DNA of 64,000 bases, from positions 67,838,115-67,902,114 of the forward strand of contig NC_052619.1 in assembly GCF_016545825.1 (NCBI RefSeq). The letters run 5' to 3'. Below the pieces are notes generated by a model. The model did not search any database. It was not told the DNA's origin and saw nothing but the letters and a program-made list of their open reading frames with translations. This document shows positions 24,701 to 32,724 of this stretch, piece by piece. The position numbers were made by a program, and so were the translations under genes. Source of the stretch: Eucalyptus grandis (Eukaryota > Streptophyta > Magnoliopsida > Myrtales > Myrtaceae). Every line of letters begins with the position of its first letter. Within the stretch, counting starts at the first letter, position 1.

Positions 24701-24777
24701 AAGGCGAGTAGGTTCTTGAAGAGCGAGAAGAAGCCTAGTACGGCGGCCGTGGCGATCAAGAAGTCCGCAAGAGCCAT
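6752..24777 (-). CDS. KCR1: KCR copy A2: very-long-chain 3-oxoacyl-CoA reductase, intact, four exons
   Basis: Exons on the minus strand are 24,777-24,484, 24,396-24,074, 23,718-23,649 and 6,991-6,752. Joins at GT/AG keep the frame (exon lengths 294, 323, 70, 240) and give 308 residues; plant KCRs have about 310-320. The family is an NADPH-dependent short-chain dehydrogenase of the ER that reduces 3-ketoacyl-CoA in the elongase complex (wax, sphingolipid and storage lipid precursors). Seen here: hydrophobic N-terminal anchor (residues about 5-36), cofactor loop [10 protein letters not shown] (51-60), NNAG (132-135), NMGSGS (about 183-188), catalytic YASTK (Tyr201, Lys205), family signature [10 protein letters not shown] at the start of exon 4, and a basic C-terminus. 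The start is the only ATG in frame before the anchor. Intron 3 is about 16,657 bp because of the nested transposons. Intron 1 (87 bp) and intron 2 (355 bp) are ordinary. Expression is not shown by sequence. The symbol follows the Arabidopsis orthologue. Confidence 0.88.
7486..8150. repeat. Tandem array, four copies of a ~166-bp unit
   Basis: The motif AGACATCAAATAGAAAAAAT recurs at 7,486, 7,652, 7,818 and 7,985, and a degenerate start at 8,151 leads into the transposase gene. Each unit contains a version of the last codons and stop region of the transposase (GATCAAATAGCTATGCATTT on the minus strand), so the array arose by repeated duplication of the gene's 3' end plus downstream sequence. Units differ by only a few bases. 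Confidence 0.9.
8123..9463 (-). pseudogene. PIF/Harbinger-type DDE transposase (HARBI1/ALP1-like), decayed
   Basis: Three coding blocks. Block 1 (9,463 to about 8,940) starts [20 protein letters not shown] and includes the helix-turn-helix-like part ending [12 protein letters not shown]; after that the frame breaks. Block 2 (8,875-8,644) carries [12 protein letters not shown] and GTAHDTRIF. Block 3 (8,562-8,123) carries [13 protein letters not shown] and [18 protein letters not shown]. The catalytic Asp (IDGTH), second Asp (AHDTR) and Glu (SEIERAF) of this nuclease family are all present. The intron between blocks 2 and 3 has GT/AG ends (8,643-8,563). At least one frameshift between about 9,080 and 8,950 disrupts block 1. 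It would have cut the transposon ends together with the ORF1 protein. Confidence 0.88.
10629..11510 (+). repeat. 5' LTR of the Sirevirus
   Basis: Starts TGTTGGAGAAATCC and ends ACTAGCAATATCA directly before the primer site. It differs from the 3' LTR by scattered substitutions and small indels, about 5 bp in length, which argues for a fairly recent insertion. It contains a TATA-like box at 11,102-11,108. Confidence 0.95.
11102..11108 (+). promoter_or_regulatory. TATA-like box in the 5' LTR
   Basis: TATATAA within GGAGTATATAAGG, placed in the middle of the LTR as expected for the U3/R promoter. The 3' LTR carries the same box near 19,656. Inferred from motif and position only. Confidence 0.5.
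11513..11524 (+). promoter_or_regulatory. Primer binding site (initiator tRNA-Met)
   Basis: TGGTATCAGAGC begins two bases after the end of the 5' LTR. It is the common plant Copia primer site complementary to the 3' end of initiator tRNA-Met. Confidence 0.9.
11582..13210 (+). pseudogene. Sirevirus gag region, frameshifted
   Basis: An open frame at 11,582-12,532 carries the gag N-terminal part, including [18 protein letters not shown] and the lineage-typical GKKSIALKS. The frame shifts around the first zinc knuckle (12,460-12,530). A second frame (12,468-12,788) covers the acidic and coiled part, and a third (12,833-13,210) holds a coiled coil and a clean CX2CX4HX4C knuckle ([14 protein letters not shown]). 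Gag would form the virus-like particle. At least two frame changes break it. Confidence 0.85.
13267..13506 (+). pseudogene. Sirevirus aspartic protease domain
   Basis: The frame contains [14 protein letters not shown], the Copia aspartic protease active site (DSG), followed by the beta-strand pattern ending in YNLLSIS, where a stop interrupts the polyprotein. It would process the gag-pol precursor. It is separated from gag by a stop at about 13,208. Confidence 0.88.
13511..14290 (+). pseudogene. Sirevirus integrase region, broken
   Basis: The pre-integrase zinc-binding part is seen as [18 protein letters not shown] (about 13,670-13,725) and the catalytic core start as [12 protein letters not shown]. 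After a stop near 13,922 the next frame reads [14 protein letters not shown], and a later one at 14,013 reads [12 protein letters not shown]. Parts of the catalytic DDE core are thus visible in separate frames. 14,290-14,940 holds the integrase C-terminus and linker in fragments only. Confidence 0.85.
14941..15534 (+). pseudogene. Sirevirus reverse transcriptase domain
   Basis: A 197-codon open stretch with typical Copia RT motifs: [48 protein letters not shown] and the catalytic box [10 protein letters not shown] (YVDD). It is the longest intact domain of the element. It ends in a stop at 15,532 within the RT tail. Confidence 0.92.
15540..16327 (+). pseudogene. Sirevirus RT tail and RNase H
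   Basis: After several frame breaks (15,540-15,930) a frame at 15,929-16,327 contains [52 protein letters not shown] and [13 protein letters not shown], the standard Copia RNase H C-terminal half. It would remove template RNA during cDNA synthesis. Confidence 0.9.
16328..18860 (+). pseudogene. Sirevirus 3' extra region with env-like / plant transposon-protein frame
   Basis: About 2.5 kb between RNase H and the purine tracts, read mainly on the plus strand. Pieces are 16,693-16,983 (serine/arginine-rich start, [13 protein letters not shown]), about 17,000-17,200, 17,499-17,780 ([20 protein letters not shown]), 17,784-18,347 ([19 protein letters not shown], then a lysine/glutamate-rich tail) and about 18,580-18,700 (coiled-coil-like). 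The pattern resembles the putative plant transposon-protein domain found in the env-like ORF of Sireviruses. I see no clear signal peptide or fusion segment. Broken by several stops. The family name is my recollection. Confidence 0.65.
18863..18876 (+). promoter_or_regulatory. Additional upstream polypurine tract
   Basis: AAAAAGGGGGAGAG within GATGACAAAAAGGGGGAGA, about 300 bp before the 3' LTR. Repeated purine tracts upstream of the 3' LTR are characteristic of Sireviruses. Confidence 0.6.
19168..19182 (+). promoter_or_regulatory. Polypurine tract
   Basis: CAAAAATGGGGAGAT ends directly at the 3' LTR and would prime plus-strand DNA synthesis. Confidence 0.85.
19183..20069 (+). repeat. 3' LTR of the Sirevirus
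   Basis: 887 bp, starts TGTTGGAGAAATCC and ends CAATATCA, followed by the target duplication GTTTC. Same features as the 5' LTR with small differences, for example around 19,233-19,330. Confidence 0.95.
20075..21780 (-). other. Right arm of the Harbinger element, possible unidentified coding fragments
   Basis: Beyond the ORF1 start the minus strand has two coding-looking blocks. One near 21,084-20,920 ([19 protein letters not shown], then [20 protein letters not shown]) ends at a GT. The other near 21,700-21,480 ([20 protein letters not shown], then [20 protein letters not shown]) reads without stops. Neither belongs to the known Harbinger proteins, and I do not recognise a family. They may be pieces of a captured host gene. 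The rest shows no gene. Confidence 0.35.
21787..22265. repeat. GC-rich tandem array, three copies of a ~160-bp unit
   Basis: The unit start (GGAAGGA, then CTCGTCGGTGGAG in copy 1 and GTCGTCGGTGGAG in later copies) recurs at 21,787, 21,946 and 22,106, a period of 159-160 bp, ending in shorter GAGAGAGCGAAGCGACG repeats. It gives long open frames in several phases on both strands, which are artefacts of the repeat. Confidence 0.9.
22728..23066. mobile_element. Old MITE with AATTTAGTC-type inverted repeats (unit A)
   Basis: AT-rich element whose ends are inverted copies of AAGTCTTAAATTTATTATAT and of its relative AAGTCCTAAATTTATTGTAT, with repeated CAATTTAGTC and its inverse inside. The same element is at 42,206-42,552 in unit B, so it predates the duplication. 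It lies in KCR intron 3. Ends and class (probably Mutator-like) are approximate. Confidence 0.6.
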
Positions 24778-24899
24778 CGCTTTGTGCGGTGTGTAACCAG
24801 AGGACTTCGGGACGGCAACTGCTGAACATTTATTGACGTCTCTCTCACCTCACTGCTCTCCAAAACTCCGCGACGGAGCGGCTCTCCTCACCGCATATC

Positions 24900-25018
24900 A
24901 CCCCATCCCCTCTCTTTCTCTCTCTTCCTTCTCTCTTCCAAAGATATTCTGTACTCGAATTTAGGGTGATCTACACCCCATCCCCTCTCTTTCTCTCTGT
25001 TCCTTCTCTCTTCCGACA
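24900..25018. repeat. Duplicated CT-rich segment upstream of KCR A2
   Basis: CCCCATCCCCTCTCTTTCTC occurs at about 24,901 and again at about 24,974, giving a ~74-bp tandem duplication absent from unit B. It lies 120-240 bp upstream of the KCR A2 start codon, so it could be in the promoter or 5' leader. Confidence 0.6.
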
Positions 25019-26371
25019 CGCGATATGGACACATGAAGATGACTCCATATGTTGGTACATTATTTTTAAAAGTGAAAAATTCTGACATGTTATATATTAA
25101 AATAATATTTTTATTTTTTATTAATTTAATTTAAATTCATAAATAAATAATAAAAAGAACTTATAATGAATTTACATTAATAATATTAATAAATCTATTT
25201 ATAGAAAATTTAAAAGGTATATTAATAATTAATGCATACCCATATTTAGGAATATATTTCTAGCTTTAACAAAAATTATAAATGAAATAATAACTAAGAA
25301 AATATTATAATCAACTTATTTAAAAGAACTATGATATTTTATAATAATTAAAATTTAATAAAATTTAATTTTCAATATTTTTATTTTTAAAAATTGTTTT
25401 CTTTCTTTTTCAAACCCCTGCTCCCCAAAATTTGTTTTGCTCCCTCATTTCTGTCTCTCACGCCACTTCAGACACTCCCCTTCCCCTCAGCTTCTTCCTT
25501 TCTCCCTCACAATGATCTGTCATTTCCCTGAATTTTAGCTCCCACCTAACCCCAAAATTTATTCCCCCATTATTTTCTCTCTCCCAGGTCACCTCAAACA
25601 CCCCCTCTCCCTCAGTTTCTTTTCCTCATTTTCTCTCCCAATGGCCTGCCACTTCCCAAGATGTTCTCTACCGCCCCACGCCACCCCTCTGATTTTGTGC
25701 CTCCCAATGTGTCAATTCCATCATTTCTCTCTCCCCACTCCCCCTCACGCCACCCCGCAGCTTGGTCCGCCATTACCTGTTTGTTTCTCTCTTCCCCCTT
25801 CACCCCACGCCACCCCCAACCCCCGGGCCCCCCCGCCTCATTTCTTCCCTTTCTTCCACCCTCCCATCCATCACCCGTTGTTTCTCCTCCCCCGCCTCCC
25901 TCCTCTCCACCTACTGTTCTTTCCCTTTCTTCCCCCTTCCCCCATCACCTATCAACCGCAACCTCCTCCTCCTTCTCACATGATCCTCTTTGCTCTCTTT
26001 TGGTCGCCTCACCGCCCCCTCCCACCCCTCAAATCCCTCCTCCTTCGTAACCGCAGCCTCAGCCTCGCCACTAGACCTCCATCGCAGCTTTGTAATCACG
26101 ACGATCGCCATGGTTTCTGCTCTTCCTCTAACCCTCCCTCATCATCACGGCATCGCCTTCGCTCCCTCGCCCTCGTCTCCACTCTCCATTATCTTTTTCA
26201 ACAATCTCTCCTGGACACATGTCAGAACGTGTTAAAGAAAAATTAACCACGTGTCAAAAAATCCATCACGTGTTGACCGCGTGTCCTAACATGTCCGGGG
26301 CGTGTTGGGCAAATCGGCACGTGTCGAACACGTCGACACGACACAGATGCTCCGACAGTGTGTCCGTGCTT
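25013..26371. mobile_element. Insertion private to unit A, AT-rich then C-rich, unclassified
   Basis: Unit B is continuous across this position (about 45,175-45,186). The insert starts near CGACACGCGATATGGACACA, is very AT-rich to about 25,400, then C/T-rich to 26,210, and ends with a block (26,214-26,370) dense in ACGTGTC, GACACG and three CACGTG palindromes. Such clustered motifs are common as subterminal repeats of DNA transposons. No transposase is visible. The long proline/serine-rich open frames at 25,641-26,246 are composition artefacts. Confidence 0.5.
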
Positions 26372-27018
26372 CATAGCCCGCAGAAACCCACGGCCACACA
26401 GCCGTCGCGCCCCACCTTCGTTAGGCTTTTGAGACCTCTTAAAGCATTGGAGTAATCCCGTCGGACTAGAGCAATTTTCTGTCTTTTAAGTCTGGTCAAC
26501 AGGGTAATGACCATAGCCTTCTTCTTGACCTAGTTTAGGATGAAGTTAACGTTCTTTAACTCGGGGGTTGCTAATAGAGATAGAGGCCTAACTAACGTTT
26601 GTTTGGAAACAGTCATTATTATGGCAAAGCGAAGGAAGGAAGAAATGACTTCTGACCAAAAAAAAAAAAAAAAAAAGGAAGGAAGAAATGACTAGACGAG
26701 TGCCGTACCTTCCACGTTTACCAAGCGCTGGATGCACTTGTCCCATTAGTCAAGCGAGGCTGGCTTCGTCCTATTCTGTCAAAACTCATAAAGATAGAAA
26801 TTATTATGGAAACCGACATATCAAATAATAAATAAATAAAATAAATAAAAAATAGATCGAATATCATAATTAATTATAATAATTTACATTTATAAATATA
26901 TATAATATATATATATTTTGTTATAAATCACACGATACAACGAAGATTATACATTATACATTCAAATCTTTTGTAGATTTCATTATATCAAATAATTCAC
27001 ATAGTGTTTAACCTTAAA

Positions 27019-27503
27019 CTCACGTGGCTGGTGACTCGGGCGGCAGGGTTTGGCGCGGCTGCAGCAGGCATCGCCGAAGGAGATCGGCTGAGGCGCGGGC
27101 GGAGCGGCGAGGCAGCAGCAGCGGGCGGAGCAGGAGCAGCGTCGGGTCGTCGCGGGCCAGTGCAGGCAGGCGACGACGGGTGACGGCAGGCGGGTTGCTG
27201 GTGTCGCGCGGTGCTCGCGGACGAGCGGCTGGGGTGGCGATGGCCGGCGCAGCGGAGGCCTCGAGCAGGCGCAGGGCGAAGCAACGAAGAAGATGAACAT
27301 TCACGTTTTTTCCTTTTCTTTTCTCTTTTTTCCAGCCTTCTGCCCCACGTCCCTCACCTGTTTCTCTCTCTCTCTCTGCTGTCCTTTCAGCAGAAGGGAA
27401 AAGCTTCCGCTGACTTTTTCATTTTTCCCTTTTTCCACGGAAACGAAAAATTCTTTCTTTTGTCTTCAGTTTTTGATCGAGAGGAAAGCCTTCGACGTGA
27501 TCA
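27019..27503. other. GC-rich block without recognised gene
   Basis: Strongly GC-rich to about 27,290, then CT-rich. It follows the last sequence shared with unit B (about 27,010 against 47,740). Open frames exist in four phases and none resembles a known protein. Probably the core of another DNA element, but I cannot define its ends. Confidence 0.4.
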
Positions 27504-27512
27504 AATAAAAAA

Positions 27513-28220
27513 GGGATAAATGTTTCAAAAATCCTACAATTTGTCACGAAAATGCATTTCAGTCCTAAAACTTACAAAAAGTATATTTAAGTTCTAAAAC
27601 TTATCAAACTGTTTCAAACAAGTCTTAAGATCGACACCGTTAGCCTTTTCATTAAAAATGCGACGTGACATTTAAATAATTTTTATTTTTCACGTGATTT
27701 TTAAATTATTTTAAATTATTTTTTTAAAAAAATTTAGATTTAAAAACTAAAAAAATCACATTTATTCATTTTATCTTGTTTTCACCAAAAATTTTAAAAA
27801 AATTTAAAATATTTATTAAAAACATTTTAATTAAAAATAATTTTTTTAGTTAAAATATTTATAAAAAACATATTTAAAAAGTTAACATTATTTTTTAATT
27901 TATTTTTAAAAATAATTTAAAATAAAATTTTTAAGTTTTCTTTTTAGTTTTTGTTGAAAATAAGATAAGAATAAATTTAATTTTTTAGTTTTTAAATCTA
28001 TTTTTTTTAAAAAATGAATAAAAAATAATTAAAAAATAAACCTAGAAAATAAAAATTATTTAAAATGCCACGTCAACATTTTTAACGGAAAATGCTAACG
28101 ATGTCGATCTTAGGACTCATTTGAAATAATTTGATAAGTTTTAGGACTTAAATGCACTTTTTGTAAGTTTTAAGACTGAAATATATTTTCACAGTTAACA
28201 GAGACTTCAACACTTATCCC
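27513..28220. mobile_element. Mutator-type MITE with ~190-bp inverted repeats and 9-bp TSD
   Basis: Both ends begin GGGATAA and stay inverted copies of each other for roughly 190 bp (TTTCAGTC, ACTTACAAAAAGT, CTTAAGATCGACACCGTTAG against CCTAAGATCGACATCGTTAG). The flanks are a perfect 9-bp duplication AATAAAAAA at 27,504-27,512 and 28,221-28,229. The middle is A/T-rich with no gene. Length 708 bp. Confidence 0.9.
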
Positions 28221-28699
28221 AATAAAAAAACCCCCCTCTTATGTATTATAGCAACCTATTTATAGATGAGTGGATTAGGGTTTTAAATCAACATCTATGA
28301 AGATTTTTTTCGAATGCAATATTTGTTCTTGATACGTATTGCTAAAGATTTAGGATTACAAGAGGATTTTTTTTTTTTCAAATTTCAAATTCTGCAAAAA
28401 TGAGCTCACAATAATTTTTTCACACTTGCCCTATCTAAAGATATTAAAAAAACCTCCATCATATTCCGAAAAATTCCAAATATCTATTTCTTATAATAAA
28501 ATTTTGGTAAAAAAAAAGATTTGAGCCAATTTGCTCTTTTCGTTAGCTTAGTCCAACTTATCAAATTAAAGCTCTCAACTATCAAGTTGAACTCATCCAT
28601 CACTGGTCCAATGCAAATAAAAATGCTCCTAAAATTATCTACTATGCAACTTAATTCTATATTTTCTCCTTAGGGGTTAAAAAATGATCCCTAATTTTT

Positions 28700-30385
28700 A
28701 ATGCGATAAATAATTAAATGGATTGCAAAAAATTTAGATGTCAACAACTATTGTTACGTCTATATCAGTCAAAACATCAAATATATACTTTGTTAATATC
28801 AGCAGTTACATAAATTGTTGGCTTTTTAGGTTCCACCTCGCTACAAGCACTATCCATGTCTATTATCCCGTTAATACTCATATCCAAGAGTTTCTAGTTG
28901 CAACTCCACCTTAAGTTGAACACCATTCAAATATGTATAAATACTATTATAATCACTCATAGCTAGAAAAATCAAAGACTCATCAAACGTAATTTCTATA
29001 CTAATAACAAGCGAATTTAGTTTTGGGCACCATAATCAATAATCATGCTTACCTTATACATAACTTAGGAATATATATTTTTGTACTCGTCCATTGAGCT
29101 TACCATTACTAACTCAAACATAATAAAGGCAACCAAATATTCTAAGAACCAAATAATCAGCAATATTACCCAAACACACTTCTTCGGTTGTCCAACATCT
29201 AATCTTATTCGATGATGATCTATTTATCAGATAGCTCGCCGTACTAAGCACATTTGCTAGGAATATTGTAACTATACTAGCATTAAAGAGCATTTTATGG
29301 GCCATCTTTAGTAACATTTTGTTCATCAATTCTGCAACTTGTTGTAATTCATTGACACTAGTGCAATGTCTTACTATGCCTTACTTCATCAGAATTCATT
29401 TAATAATTTCGAGCAAAACTTCATGCTACTATCAATCCACACATGCATGATCGTTTTACTATTTTCATTTTCAATCAAAGCTTTCAATTGCATGATCTTG
29501 ATAATAATATCAAACTTGTGTCTAAGCACAAACACCCACGTCTTCAACGAATAATCATCAATAACCATTAATATATATCTGATACTCTCCCTTGAAGAAA
29601 ATCACAATAATTTGTAATTTTTGTGGTTTCCATGATAATCGTACTGAATTGCATTTTCCGTTATTGATATAAATCATAGCACTTGTATACATTCAGTTCA
29701 TTAGCAACATAATCACCTAACAGATTTCTTTCACTTACAACGTTCAAGTTTCTCTCGTCAATATTCCCCAAATGCATATGCCATAATTCAGACTCTTGAG
29801 AAGATGCACTTGATGTCTCTGCGGCGAAATCTGTCATTGTTTCATCTTGAAGTTCATACACACCACTATGCTTGATTCCTTTCATTATTACCAAAGCATC
29901 ACGACTAATTTTCAAAATTCCACATTCTAAAATACATAGACACTCGATTGAATCCAGGGCATTTAAGGAAATTAAGTTTTTTTTTTTCAACTTTGGGACA
30001 CGCCTTACACCAGTCAATGTCATCACTATACGATCATGCATTCTAATTCTAACATTACCAATACTGACAACTAAGCATTCAGTATTGGTCTCAATTGCAC
30101 TTTACTGCTATTTGTGCATTGATAAGTAGTAAATCAATTTATTTGGTGTAGTATGAAAAATACAACTAAAATTCATAATCTATCCATCAAACAACTAATC
30201 ATTAGTAACAAACAGGACAAAAACAACATTATTTGAATTATCATTAGCTACAGTTGCAATAGCATCTCCAAAATCAACTAAAATTCCTTTACCCTTATTG
30301 TTCTTTAGCTTAAGGTAATTCTTTCTAAAATAGCCTCTCTTGCCATAACTCCAATAGACATTATCAGCTGTCCTAAACTTTCCAC
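28700..30385 (-). mobile_element. Copia remnant: zinc knuckle, protease region, pre-integrase, integrase end
   Basis: Read right to left: a degenerate zinc-knuckle and linker (about 30,385-30,200, YFRKNYLKLKNNKGKGILVD), a pre-integrase domain in 30,041-29,661 (ESELWHMHLGNIDERNLNVV), the end of the integrase core in 29,329-29,114 (ASYLINRSSSNKIRCWTTEE, LRIFGCLYYV), and an integrase/RT linker near 28,960-28,820. RT and RNase H are missing. Stops are frequent. Different from the Sirevirus and from the remnant at 4,527-6,440. Confidence 0.75.
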
Positions 30386-31390
30386 TTTATTGCAACTAGT
30401 AAAACGATCATGCATCATCTAAACCTGGTTTATTACAATCCCACACGAAACCTCGCGCTACACATCTCAAGAGAGTCAAGGAATCAGTCAACCAGTTCGG
30501 CGTGCGTTACTCTGTTACTTTCACTTGCGTTCGTCTTCCTCTCGCTTTCTATTCCGAGACCATTGACAATAAATACTACTCAGTACTGACGCGACCATCT
30601 AGTACAAAACGAGCAAATTTTGAGGACTTTCCCATGATAGAGATAAGCCTTTGGATACCTTTCTGAACCGCACTTGCAAACTAAACCTAAACCAGAGAAA
30701 CCACCGTGGAGAGCACGAAGTTCTTCTGTATTTATCATCAGGGCACCAACCTCAGAGGAAGCAATCAAAAAGCATCGTTAGCAACTCACCTTGCCGATCC
30801 GTCTTAGCTTGAAGGGTCCAACTAACATTATGCGCGCTAGAAACCAATAATGCGTCGTCCCCGACCGGAGGGATGAAGACTTCTCCACTTCGTACGGTTC
30901 TGTGTTCCGAATTTACGCCCCGACTATTTTCCAACCGCCAATGAAAGTAATGACGATACGAATTAAATGGTGGAGTGGGGCTACGAGAGCTTCGTGTGCA
31001 GGGGATAGTGAACCCACTTCCTGACCGCGCAACAATAAGACTAGCTCAGTTCAGGTCACGACCAATTTGAGAGCTGATCGATCAAGATTGCAATCACTAC
31101 GTCCCCATGTGCATGTTGAATAGTCCGTCATCAATTTCTTGTTTCGCGATCTAGTCTATTTTGCTAATAAAATGTTTTTAGCATGAATTGCGTGCATGAA
31201 ACAACGTGTGGAAAAGCGATCTTCTCAGACTTTTCGTTGCACAACATGTCCATTTATTTGATACTTATAGAGCCGATGAAATGGTTGGATGAAAAAGGTC
31301 TCATAAATATATACCTAACTCATACTGAAAATGGCGGTTCCCATTGTTGATTTATTTCACCTACCTACGACCGTCCCTCTCTTTCTTTCA
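30386..31390 (-). other. Start of unit B, with unassigned conserved frame (B copy)
   Basis: Unit similarity starts at 30,619. The frame seen at 134-457 is present here in pieces (30,934-30,752 and 30,768-30,580 on the minus strand, including TEELRALHGGFSGLGLVCKC) with indels, and an extra ~25 bp near 31,033. No family recognised. 30,386-30,618 shows nothing definite. Confidence 0.3.
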
Positions 31391-32450
31391 GGCTGCGTTC
31401 GTTTCACGGAAAATTGACCATCTCCGGAAAATATTTTCCCGGAAGTTATTTTCCAGGAAAATGGCTATATTTTCCGGTGTTCGGCTAATTCTTAAATTTT
31501 GAGTGGAAAACATTTTCCACCGTTCGTTAACTAATTTTTTTCTTTTTCTTTTTTAATTTTTTTTTAATTTTTTCCTTTTCTTTTCATTCTTCTTCCTCCT
31601 TCTTCCTCCTCCTTCCTCCTTCCTTCACCGCCGCTCCTCCTTCCTCCTTCCTCCGCCGCCGCTCCTCCTTCTTCCTCCTCCTTCCTCCTTCCTCCACCGC
31701 CGCTCCTCCTTCTTCCTCCTCCTTCATCCTTCCTCCTTCCTCCGCCGCCGCTCCTTCTTCCTCCTCCTTCCTCCTTCCTCCTTCCTCCGCCGCCGCTCCT
31801 CCTTCTTCCTCCTCCTTCCTCCTTCCTCCGCCGCCGCACGCCCGAAGATGGCGAGCCGACCAAGATTTGGTCGCCAGATCCGGCCGACCAAGGTCCGGTC
31901 GCCAGATCCGGCGAGCTGGGCGGGGCTCGGGCCTCGCCGGATCTGGTGAGGCCCGCTCCGCCCCAAGCCGGTGAGGCTCCGCCTCGCCCGATCTGGTGAG
32001 GCTCGAGCTCGCCGAGCTCGGGCGAGCTGGGCTTCCACGATCGGGCTAGGCGAGTCGCGCCGGCCCGAGGCGGAGCGGCTTCGAGCTGCCGGAGAAGCGG
32101 AGCGCGGCGGCGGCGGCGGGCGCCCGACCGGAGCAGGCGGGCAGGAGCGGCCGGGGAGGGCGGAGGCTGATCCCGGAGAAGGACGTTGTCGAAGCCATTG
32201 TAGCAGGGAGAGCAAGAAAGAGAGAGAGAACGTGAACTGATGAAGGAAGGAGAGAGCAGCGTGAGCTCGCGAGAGGTGCGGAAAATGATTTCCTCTTTTC
32301 AAAAGAGGAAATCATTTTCCGTGATTTCAAGAAGGATTTTCCAGTCAACGGAAAATATTTTCCGTTGACCGTGTATTTTCCGCCATCCGAACACCGGAAA
32401 ATTCGGAAAATATTTTCCTGGAAGTTATTTTCCGCGAAACGAACGGAGCC
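31391..32450. mobile_element. MITE, GGCTGCGTTCGTTTC ends, TSD TCA, GC-rich core
   Basis: Absent from unit A at 719, where the flanks are joined. The inverted ends are GGCTGCGTTCGTTTCACGG and GGCTCCGTTCGTTTCGCGG, followed by GGAAAATATTTTCC-type subterminal repeats. The flanking TCA (31,388-31,390 and 32,451-32,453) is a 3-bp duplication, as in PIF/Harbinger-related MITEs. The interior has a TCC-rich array and a GGCGAG/CTCGCC-rich block, with no transposase. Confidence 0.88.
31585..31835. repeat. TCC-rich minisatellite inside the MITE
   Basis: About five to six imperfect copies of a ~40-55-bp unit built from TTCCTCCTTCCTCC and CCGCCGCTCCTCC. It produces long glycine/arginine-rich open frames on the minus strand that are artefacts. 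Confidence 0.8.
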
Positions 32451-32724
32451 TCAATGTAATGTCGCACTTTCTCTAAACATGCAAGCTGTAATTGGGCCTA
32501 TTTCATGGAGCCCGCAACACGCCTAAAAAAATTGTCCATCAACTTGTTCATTCCAAGATTCAACTTTCGAATCTTCGATGACTTACTATTTTTCTTGATT
32601 TAGAACCAGATGGGTCATCCAGATGACACGGTTTTGGAGATTGGATTTTTATGCCAATGGCCAATGGAATAAAAATCCATTGTAAAATTGGAGAATTATA
32701 TGAATTAGGGTTTATATGTAGCTT

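Larger units (their letters stand above)
1..27010. repeat. Segmental duplication, unit A (left end outside window)
   Basis: Positions 1-7,171 match 30,619-42,040, and 22,551 to about 27,010 match 42,043 to about 47,700, in the same order and orientation. The similarity runs through introns and spacers and is broken only by insertions and deletions private to one unit. Private to A are the Harbinger/Sirevirus nest (7,175-22,547), about 290 bp at 4,524-4,813, and an insertion at about 25,013-26,371. The right edge is blurred by insertions after about 27,010. Boundaries are by eye. Confidence 0.85.

Noticed and set aside
25641..26246. 201-codon proline/serine/histidine-rich open frame
   Set aside because: Lies in a C/T-rich stretch where several phases stay open at once; no domain, no splice signals, no counterpart in unit B.
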